Positions 1 to 6,440 of a DNA stretch of 64,000 nucleotides are shown here, piece by piece. The notes under the pieces are model-generated. The model was not told the origin of the DNA. It saw only the letters and a program-made list of their open reading frames with translations, and searched no databases. Origin of the DNA: Acidobacteriota bacterium (GTDB lineage: Bacteria > Acidobacteriota > Terriglobia > Acidiferrales > UBA7541); NCBI GenBank assembly GCA_003223215.1, contig QHYH01000099.1, positions 21,410 through 85,409 on the forward strand. Direction: 5' to 3'. Each line of letters begins with the position of its first letter. The first letter of the stretch is position 1. The position numbers and the translations under genes were made by a program.

Positions 1-107
1 GTAATTCGTCTCTAATATATATAGCTAGCTAACAGGAGCAAACTCCGGCCGAAGGTGGCACTTGTCAGCCGGGCTTGCTCCCATCCCCGCTTTTCGCCGG
101 CCCGGCC

Positions 108-1627
108 TTATTGCTTGCTTGTGTAGGACGCCCCGAGGGCCTTTTCGGCCTCCCGAATTCCAGCCGCAATGTTCGTTTGCCAGTCGAGGTGCGACACTGC
201 AGAAGCTTCGGCGGCCTTGTAATAGCGCAACGCGTCGGACGGCCGATTCAGCCTTTGCAATGCGAGCCTGCCGGCCGCCATTAAGGCAAGCAGCGATTGC
301 CGCTCCGCCGGGTAAGCCGAGGCTAGTCGTTCATAGTCAGCCACCGCTCGATCAAATTGTTCCTTGGCCTCGGCGGCGCGGCACAGCTCGAGCCATGTGG
401 ATGCCGGAATGGTCTCGCCGCCTGAGTTCTTTGTATTCGTCGTAGTCCTCGAGTGCGGCATCGAAATCCTGGGCTCTCAAGTGGAGCTGACAGAGTCTCA
501 CGACCGCGTCCCGGTACGCGGGGATGTCATTCTTGCGCCAATAAATTCGCTGCACAAGGGAATGCGCGTCAGTCGAATTTGGTTTCATGACAATATATTT
601 CTACAGCGTGCCGATAGCTTCGTCCAAGTTTCCCTTTTCCATCAGCCCGGTAGCTTCGACGATTTCGCGATCGGCGGTCCATGTCACTTTGGCTTCGATG
701 GCTTCGTTGACTTTGTGCTCGAGCCCGGAATAGCGCAAGCCCAGAGCGGCGAGTCCAAAAACGAAGCCGCCAACGTGCGCCCAGTGCGCCACTCCAGAAT
801 GGGCACCAAACAGCGCGCCTGAAAAGATCTCCATCAGCAGCCACAGCGGCAGAAGCCAGTAGGCCGCAGCCTTAAATCGGATGCCCTTGCCCAAGGCCAG
901 ATTGGTGAGGCTGCGAAGTCCAAGGACCAGGGCCACTTCGATTTTCGTTTTCGGAAACCGCACCAGGAACGCGCCCATGAGTGCAGCTACGGCGCCGGAG
1001 GCGCCGAGAGTGGGAGCAAGGCTGCCGGGGTTCAGCCAGGCGTGAAATTGCAGTGCCGCGGCCCAGGCAAGAAAGTAGGCCATGGGATAAATGAGCCCGG
1101 CCCCAGGTGTCTTCCAGTATCGCGCCTGCGAGCCACAGAAACCACATATTCTCGATGAGGTGCAGCCAGCCCCCGTGAAGAAAATTTGCCGTCAGATAGG
1201 CGATGGGCTTCGGATGAGCTGGGGTGAAGGCGTATTGCTCGAGCACGGAGGCCTGCTCGGCGCTCGAGAACTGCTCCGCAAGCGAATCCATTTCCTGTTG
1301 TAGAGCCGTCTGGTCGTCGATCAGGCGGATCCTGGCATCCCAGCCATCAGCCACATCCCGGTTCGGAGATTGCGCCTCTCTCCACGTGCCGGGATGCTGT
1401 TGCTGAAAGGTTGTCACAAATTCCTGTACCTCCGGGGCCATCTTAAGTTCGGGATGCATGGCGGCGAGAAGCAGAATGTGGCCGCGAACTCCGCCGTTCT
1501 TGGGGCTTTGATCCTCGATCTGCCCATGCGTGGCTAGGAAAACTACAAGATTGATGACCACCCGAGCAATGGAGATTAGCGGCCAGCGACGGCCCTCCAC
1601 GTTTTCGTGTCGCAGCGGAATGAGCAT
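108..1627 (-). pseudogene. Decayed rhomboid-family intramembrane serine protease with C-terminal TPR region
   Basis: Three collinear pieces make one rhomboid-TPR protein of about 505 codons. The start at 1627 (ATG, residues MLIPLRHEN) has an AAGGAG seven bases upstream. The first piece ends in WLHLIENMWFLWLAGA and DTWGR. The second piece starts LIYPMAYF in another frame and carries the catalytic-serine motif GASGAVAALMGAF and the HWAHVGG helix of rhomboids. The third piece holds TPR-like helices (ALMAAGRLALQRLNRPSDAL). Three lesions separate them: one extra base near 1090 (cgg-g-ctc), a TAG at 601-603 between IGTL and KYIVMKPN where CAG would fit, and one extra A near 430 (YK / NSGGE). The family cleaves membrane proteins; this copy cannot make a full product unless the lesions are sequencing errors. 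The reconstruction is strong; whether decay or error is undecided. Confidence 0.85.
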
Positions 1628-1726
1628 GGCGCAACTCCTTATATCGGAAGTCAGCTGAGGATATTGCGTCCAGTCTAGGTAGATAAGCTCGATGGGATAC
1701 CGTGTGTTTACCGTGTGCCAGTCCGG

Positions 1727-1756
1727 TTGACACCTAACGTTCGAAGCGTCTAAGGT
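1727..1756 (+). promoter_or_regulatory. Possible sigma-70-type promoter of purD
   Basis: TTGACA at 1727-1732 is followed after 18 bases by TAAGGT at 1751-1756, about 20 bases before the purD start. The -35 is perfect but the -10 is a poor match, so this is only a candidate. It lies in the 150-base gap between the divergent rhomboid and purD starts. Confidence 0.35.
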
Positions 1757-1777
1757 GAGTGGTCCCGAGGGCGACTC

Positions 1778-3067
1778 ATGAACATTCTGGTGATTGGCGG
1801 GGGCGGACGCGAGCACGCGCTCGTCTGGAAGCTGAAGCAGAGCCCCCGCGTAGAGAAAATCTGGTGCGCTCCCGGGAACGGCGGCATCGCCCGAGATGCC
1901 GAGTGCGTGACTATCGACGCAGGTGACGTGGCGGGGCTCGTTGCGTTTGCCGAAAAGAAGCTCCCCGACCTGACGGTCGTCGGGCCCGAGTTGCCGCTGG
2001 TCGACGGCATCGGTGATGCGTTCCGCGAGCGCGGTTGGGCCATCGTCGGCCCGTCGAAGCTAGCCGCGCAGCTCGAAGGAAGCAAGATTTTCTCGAAGGA
2101 ATTTTTGCTGCGGCATCGCATCCCGACCGCGAAAATGTATGGCTCGTTTGATTCCGCAAAGGACGCTTACAGCGCGCTCCCGAACCTCACCTTTCCCGTG
2201 GTGATCAAGGCCGACGGCTTGTGCGCCGGCAAGGGCGTGTTGGTCGCACAGGATTTCGAGCAGGCGCGCTATTTCATTGAGCGCGTGATGGAGAAAAACG
2301 AGCTCGGTGCCGGGGGAAGGCGCATTCTCCTGGAAGCTGGACTCGAGGGCGACGAGCTGTCGTTCATCATCGTGACCGATGGGAAGAGATACGCGCCCCT
2401 TGTTCCCGCGCGCGACCATAAGCGCCTTTTGGACGGGAACCAGGGCCCCAATACCGGAGGAATGGGAGCCTACTCGACCGATGCGCTTCTGCCGGAGGAA
2501 CTTCGAACGAGCATCGTCGCGAGCGTCCTGGAACCGACTTTGGCGGGTCTCGCGGACCAGGGAACTCCTTACCAGGGATTCCTTTACATCGGCTTGATGC
2601 TCGGTCCCTGCGGCCCCCAGGTCCTCGAGTTCAATTGCCGATTGGGTGATCCGGAAACGCAAGCGATTGTGGCTCGCATGGATTTCGATTTGGCTGAGGT
2701 TTTGCAAAACGTAGCTTCGGGCCGCTTGGTCGCATCCAAGTTGCGCTGGAAGCCCGGCGCGAGCGCTTGCGTGGTGCTGGCATCGGGAGGCTATCCCGGA
2801 AAATTCCAAACGGGAAAGCCCGTCGACGGACTAGCCAGTGCGGAGCAGATTGCCGGTGTGAAAGTCCTCCACGCCGGGACGAAGCGTGTCGGCAATGAAA
2901 TCGTCACGAGCGGCGGACGCGTGCTGGGAGTGACAGCGGTCGGCCCAACCCTCGGCGCGGCTTTAGGTTCAGCTTATGCCGCCGCTGAAAAGATTCGCTT
3001 CGACCGGATGCACTACCGCAAAGACATTGGGCGGCAAGGGAACACCTTGCGGGCAACCGGGAGCTGA
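1778..3067 (+). CDS. purD: Phosphoribosylamine-glycine ligase (GAR synthetase)
   Basis: This cytosolic enzyme joins phosphoribosylamine and glycine with ATP in the second step of purine synthesis. The 429-residue length is normal for bacterial PurD. Visible landmarks are the N-terminal nucleotide-like loop GGGGREHAL (residues 7-15), the ATP-grasp lysine stretch VVIKADGLCAGKGV, the NQGPNTGGMGAYS motif, and the metal-binding block LEFNCRLGDPET (283-294). The C-terminal domain, with CVVLASGGYPGKF, is complete. The ATG has a GAGGG-type ribosome site. The next gene, a MOSC protein, begins only five bases after the stop, so the two are probably co-transcribed. No other pur gene is nearby. Confidence 0.97.
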   Translation: MNILVIGGGGREHALVWKLKQSPRVEKIWCAPGNGGIARDAECVTIDAGDVAGLVAFAEKKLPDLTVVGPELPLVDGIGDAFRERGWAIVGPSKLAAQLEGSKIFSKEFLLRHRIPTAKMYGSFDSAKDAYSALPNLTFPVVIKADGLCAGKGVLVAQDFEQARYFIERVMEKNELGAGGRRILLEAGLEGDELSFIIVTDGKRYAPLVPARDHKRLLDGNQGPNTGGMGAYSTDALLPEELRTSIVASVLEPTLAGLADQGTPYQGFLYIGLMLGPCGPQVLEFNCRLGDPETQAIVARMDFDLAEVLQNVASGRLVASKLRWKPGASACVVLASGGYPGKFQTGKPVDGLASAEQIAGVKVLHAGTKRVGNEIVTSGGRVLGVTAVGPTLGAALGSAYAAAEKIRFDRMHYRKDIGRQGNTLRATGS

Positions 3068-3072
3068 AGAGT

Positions 3073-3492
3073 ATGGCCAGCGTGCACAACCTGTTTCGCG
3101 CGCCGAAAAAGCACTTGCCCATGGAAGAGCTTCGGGAAGCACAAATCCTGGCCGACTTCGGTCTGAAAGGGTGTTCGCATGCGCAATCGGGCGGAACCCG
3201 CCAAGTGCTGCTCGTCGATCGAGAAACCCTCGAAGCCGTGGAGTTGCAACCCGGCATGCTGAGAGAAAGCATCACGAGCGATGGTCTGAATGTGAACAGC
3301 CTAGGGACAGGGCAGCGGCTCGGCATTGGCGAAGCGCGCCTGGAAGTCACCATGGTGTGCACCCCTTGCAGTCAGATGGAGCGAATACGGCCGGGCCTGC
3401 GCAAGGAACTCTGGGGTCGCCGCGGAATGTTATGTCGCGTACTCGCCGGGGGCATCATCCGCCCTGGCGATTCGATTGAAAAGCTCCGCTGA
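3073..3492 (+). CDS. MOSC-domain protein
   Basis: The 139-residue protein is close to the size of a single MOSC domain. MOSC domains are the sulfur-carrier fold of molybdenum-cofactor sulfurases. It has the typical layout: an early GLKGCSHA turn, a central RQVLLVD and LRESIT..GLNVNSL strand pair (family form: LRENI..G.NL), and a late cysteine motif VCTPCSQME (Cys96 and Cys99) followed by GRRGMLCRVLAGG. Cys99 sits where the family has its conserved, possibly sulfur-carrying cysteine. The substrate is unknown. It follows purD by five bases, which suggests shared transcription rather than shared function. Confidence 0.85.
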   Translation: MASVHNLFRAPKKHLPMEELREAQILADFGLKGCSHAQSGGTRQVLLVDRETLEAVELQPGMLRESITSDGLNVNSLGTGQRLGIGEARLEVTMVCTPCSQMERIRPGLRKELWGRRGMLCRVLAGGIIRPGDSIEKLR

Positions 3493-3672
3493 GCGTTAGT
3501 CGGTCAAAAGAGTCCCGCGATGAAACAAGAGCTTTTTGGCCAGCTCGCCGCAGTGTACTGCGGGGAGGACGGCATCCCGCAATCCTGGCGTGACAAATTA
3601 GCGAAGAGGAAGGTGATCGAGTCTTTTGCGGACCAGCTCTTCGCTCTCTCGGTACAGCCAGCCGGGAGTTAA
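3493..3672 (+). pseudogene. Relic: C-terminal end of an ADP-ribosylglycohydrolase-like protein
   Basis: After the MOSC stop the same frame stays open and reads ALVGQKSPAMKQELFGQLAA, then VYCGEDGIPQSWRDKLAKRK, then VIESFADQLFALS, ending in TAA at 3670-3672. This resembles the last 45 or so residues of ADP-ribosylglycohydrolases (AGAYYGEEGIP..W..KL..R..IE..AD.L). The catalytic Asp clusters and the helical core are missing. An ATG at 3520 could start a 50-residue peptide, but no good ribosome site is present. It is most simply a remnant of a deleted gene. The family assignment is from memory of the C-terminal pattern. Confidence 0.5.
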
Positions 3673-3710
3673 GCTTCCGTCCTGAGGGACTAAAGCAGCA
3701 CCAGAGAATC

Positions 3711-4715
3711 TCACGGTTTGATCGGGCCGCGCAGGGTGGGCGCGCCCGGCGGACGGTTCTTGTCCTCTTCAGCCTTCTCGACAGGCTCGGAGGGTGGCAC
3801 GACCCAATTCAGGCCATGCTGCTGTTCCATCGTTCCGAGTACAAAAGAAGAACTCCCGGCAATGAGCGGCAACACGGCGCGCATGAAATCCACGGATTCA
3901 ACAGGCGGCGCCTTCTGAGCGGAGCCGCCGCGCAGATTTTCCAGCACCTTTTCAAAGCGCCCGTTTTGGAGCACCGAAGCGATGCGCGGGTCATTGCTTT
4001 TGATCATTTCTTCAAGCGTCGGTCCCTTCAAGCCCCCGGGATAACGGCTCTCGACCAGGATGCGCGGCGCGTGCTTTTCCGGCGGGTAAAGCTGAGTGAA
4101 GTGCGGCCGCAGGAGTCGTGTCTGCCAGTATTCCTCGCCGCGGGTCCCCACCTCTTCCTGTTCCATGCGATATTCGACGACCCAGACTTCGGGGCCATAG
4201 TCGCCCGGGGCAAAACCAATGACGACAATCTGGACGATGGGCTGGTTAGGAGGAAAGTCGATCCGGTGGTGCAACTGGCCAACCAGCGGACGAAGCTTCT
4301 CAAGGAAGGCGGTGCCAATGAGCTCGAGGTCCGGCTCGGCCTCCGCCGGCCCCAGGTCGCCGCGAGCTCCCGTTGCGCCGACGCGCTGGTAACTTCGGTC
4401 TAAGCGGATGGGCTTGGGGTCGGCAGGACTGCGCCACTCGGACGCGCCAAACAACACGCCAATATGCCCGGAGTCGATTCCCACGACGCGCGGCGGGATC
4501 GCGTGCGGCTCAACCGGCTGATCGATGGCAGCAAAAATGATGGTGTCGCGCGCGACGTGCATAATGACACGTCCGCCTGCGAGGTTCGCGACGATTTCCT
4601 CTTCGCGGTCTTGCGCCCAAACGGGAAGGGCCGCGAAGAAGAAACAAACCACCAGGCACACAAGCCGCAACCGAGCGTTCCCTTGGCCTGCCCGAGTTCG
4701 AAATCCGCTCGACAT
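3711..4715 (-). CDS. Secreted protein of unknown function
   Basis: From the ATG at 4715 this gives 334 residues. A basic N-terminus (MSSGFRTRAGQGNARLRL) and a hydrophobic segment VCLVVCFFFAALPVWA ending before QD indicate a Sec signal peptide, so the mature protein is likely periplasmic. An upstream GTG at 4754 would extend it by 13 residues and bury the signal, so the ATG is preferred. The mature part has no cysteine pairs, repeats or catalytic motif I recognise. It contains a proline-rich tail (NRPPGAPTLRGP) and a hydrophobic C-terminal helix (FMRAVLPLIAGSSSFVLG). The function is unknown. Confidence 0.7.
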   Translation of the reverse strand: MSSGFRTRAGQGNARLRLVCLVVCFFFAALPVWAQDREEEIVANLAGGRVIMHVARDTIIFAAIDQPVEPHAIPPRVVGIDSGHIGVLFGASEWRSPADPKPIRLDRSYQRVGATGARGDLGPAEAEPDLELIGTAFLEKLRPLVGQLHHRIDFPPNQPIVQIVVIGFAPGDYGPEVWVVEYRMEQEEVGTRGEEYWQTRLLRPHFTQLYPPEKHAPRILVESRYPGGLKGPTLEEMIKSNDPRIASVLQNGRFEKVLENLRGGSAQKAPPVESVDFMRAVLPLIAGSSSFVLGTMEQQHGLNWVVPPSEPVEKAEEDKNRPPGAPTLRGPIKP

Positions 4716-4829
4716 GAATACTTTAATCTTACGAGCCTTTCGCGAGATTTTCACGGGGAATCAGACTCCCGGAGACTCCCGTGGTGGGCCGGTAAGCAGA
4801 CCGGCGTCCATCGACCCGCCTCTTCGCTA

Positions 4830-4891
4830 GGAGCTTGCTCCCTTGGGCACAGCATCCCTTGTTGAGTGAAACAGGGATTCCACTTGCGTGG
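4830..4891 (+). promoter_or_regulatory. Structured leader with three hairpins upstream of a membrane-protein pair
   Basis: Three short inverted repeats lie in series: GGAGC-tt-GCTCC (4830-4841), ATCCCTtGTT with AACAGGGAT (4854-4878), and CCAC-ttgc-GTGG (4880-4891). They end 45 bases before the ATG at 4936. No T-run follows any of them, so they do not look like a terminator. This may be a structured 5' leader or chance; no known riboswitch class was recognised. Confidence 0.3.
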
Positions 4892-4935
4892 CAAGATCGC
4901 CTGTAAGGAACGCTCTCCCCTGGAAGGAGAAGAAC

Positions 4936-5445
4936 ATGTCACTCGGTCCCGGTGGTTCTGCATCAGGTGCATTTCTGCAGCCAGCGGCGTCCGATCCCCG
5001 CGTCCCCGTCATTCTGCGAATGCGGCGCGGGGCCGGCTGGTTCCTGACGATTGCGATTCTCTCCGGCATCAATTCCCTCCTCGAAATCTTTGGTGCCAAG
5101 ATTCGCTTCATCTTTGGCTTGGGCATCACGCAGTTGGTCGACGCGATCGGACACGGCGGCGGGCAAAACGGCATGTTCGTGCCCGTGGCCGTGGACGGCA
5201 TCTTCATCGTGATGCTCATTCTGTGTTCGAAGTGGGCCAAGGCGGGATCGCCAGGAGCATTCCTTGGAGGGATGATCGCGTATGCGCTCGACGGGGTGCT
5301 GCTTCTGCTTTTCAGCATGTGGCTCGATGCTGCGGTGCACGCTTACGCGCTGTACATGATCTGGCAGGGTTACGCCGCCGCGCGTGAACTCGTGCAAATG
5401 CAGCAAGCCGCCCAGCCCGGGCTCTCGCAACCCACGCTCCCGTGA
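4936..5445 (+). CDS. Integral membrane protein of unknown function
   Basis: The start at ATG 4936 is set by the ribosome site GGAAGGAG ending about six bases upstream; an in-frame earlier start at 4888 lacks one. The 169-residue product has four or five hydrophobic segments: GWFLTIAILSGINSLLEIFG, the FIFGLGITQLVDAIG region, VPVAVDGIFIVMLILC, and a pair in GMIAYALDGVLLLLFSMWLD and AVHAYALYMIWQ. The C-terminus is Gln and Pro rich. It overlaps the following small gene by four bases (GTGA), so the two are translationally coupled. No family with a known role was recognised. Confidence 0.75.
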   Translation: MSLGPGGSASGAFLQPAASDPRVPVILRMRRGAGWFLTIAILSGINSLLEIFGAKIRFIFGLGITQLVDAIGHGGGQNGMFVPVAVDGIFIVMLILCSKWAKAGSPGAFLGGMIAYALDGVLLLLFSMWLDAAVHAYALYMIWQGYAAARELVQMQQAAQPGLSQPTLP

Positions 5446-5648
5446 AAGGACCCTGGCGACCAAGCATCGAAGAAAAGAGAGAGCTGGACTTCGAGATTCA
5501 GCGCGGGGCGAGGTTTGTCCTGTTCCCTTATTGCAGCTCGATCGTCCTCCACACGTTTCGCCGGGCTTTGGAGATTTACTTCCTGCGGCAGGGCGAAAGC
5601 GCCCACAAGCCCCTCGGGGAGTATCGCAAGCCGAGCTGGTTTGAGTAG
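5442..5648 (+). CDS. Small protein coupled to the upstream membrane protein
   Basis: This 68-residue product starts at GTG 5442 inside the stop of the upstream gene, a typical coupling overlap. It is mixed and basic, with one moderately hydrophobic stretch (FVLFPYCSSIVLHTF) and an EIQRGARF motif; it ends KPLGEYRKPSWFE. No known domain was recognised. The overlap, rather than homology, is the main evidence that it is real. A partner role for the preceding membrane protein is an inference. Confidence 0.5.
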   Translation: MKGPWRPSIEEKRELDFEIQRGARFVLFPYCSSIVLHTFRRALEIYFLRQGESAHKPLGEYRKPSWFE

Positions 5649-5696
5649 AATTGGAGAGGACAATCCAGCACAGTTCATGCGAAACGGGAACTGGTT

Positions 5697-6260
5697 ATGG
5701 GACTGAGAAAACCGAAAAGCATCAAGCACAACGGCAAAAAGCTCACGGAGATTTTGCAAGCGCACGAACGGTTTTTCCGGGGAAGGGAGGGCGGGGCACG
5801 CGCGGATCTCGCCGGCGCGGACCTGTCGCACGCCGATTTGTCCGGCTTGAATCTCAGCGGAGCGATTTTGCGCAACGCGAATTTGGAAGGAAGCGATCTG
5901 CGAACAGCACGACTCCCGGGAGTGGACCTTTCCGGGGCCAGTTTGCGGGAGGCCGATTTGCGCAACACGGACATGACCGAAGCGATTCTTCCTGGCGCGG
6001 ACTTGACCGGGGCGCAGGCCAGCGGCGTGGAATTTTTCCGGTGCGACCTTTCGAATGCGCGATTCGAAGGGGCGCGGTTGCGCAACGTAAATCTGCGAGG
6101 AGCCAACGTGAAGGGCGCGCGATTTTCGGGCGCGGACATGGGTGTGGCGATTTTGCGGGAAACGGATTTGACCGGCGCGGACCTTTCGGGCGTGGACCTT
6201 GCGACAGCGCTGCTGCCTAAAGGCTTCTCGGTCGAGCAAGCCGCGAAGAAAAGCGCCTAG
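5697..6260 (+). CDS. Pentapeptide-repeat protein
   Basis: After a basic start (MGLRKPKSIKHNGKKLTEIL) the protein has about 26 A(D/N)LXX-type pentapeptides from roughly residue 35 to 172, such as ADLAGADLSHADLSGLNLSG. The repeats form a right-handed quadrilateral beta-helix. Total length is 187 residues. Some family members mimic DNA and protect gyrase (Qnr, MfpA), but most have no known role and no Qnr-specific loop was evident. The gene follows the small coupled gene by 48 bases and could share its transcript. It ends in TAG. Confidence 0.9.
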   Translation: MGLRKPKSIKHNGKKLTEILQAHERFFRGREGGARADLAGADLSHADLSGLNLSGAILRNANLEGSDLRTARLPGVDLSGASLREADLRNTDMTEAILPGADLTGAQASGVEFFRCDLSNARFEGARLRNVNLRGANVKGARFSGADMGVAILRETDLTGADLSGVDLATALLPKGFSVEQAAKKSA

Positions 6261-6440
6261 CCCACGCCTAGCCCATGTTCCGTTATGGCTAGCCGGAAGC
6301 GGGGACGCGCTAAAGAGCGCCCCAAAACACCGCAAGAAGAGCACCCGAGGGTGCAGGCCGTAACCTAGGGTACCTTCAAGGTGGAATCCGCGCTTTTGCT
6401 GCTAGCCTTCGCGAAGTAAATCAAGGTATCTTGTGCACAC

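Noticed and set aside
1..107. AT-rich start of the window (repeated TAGCTA and ATATAT)
   Set aside because: Too short and too simple to assign; it may be a promoter or part of a gene off the edge.
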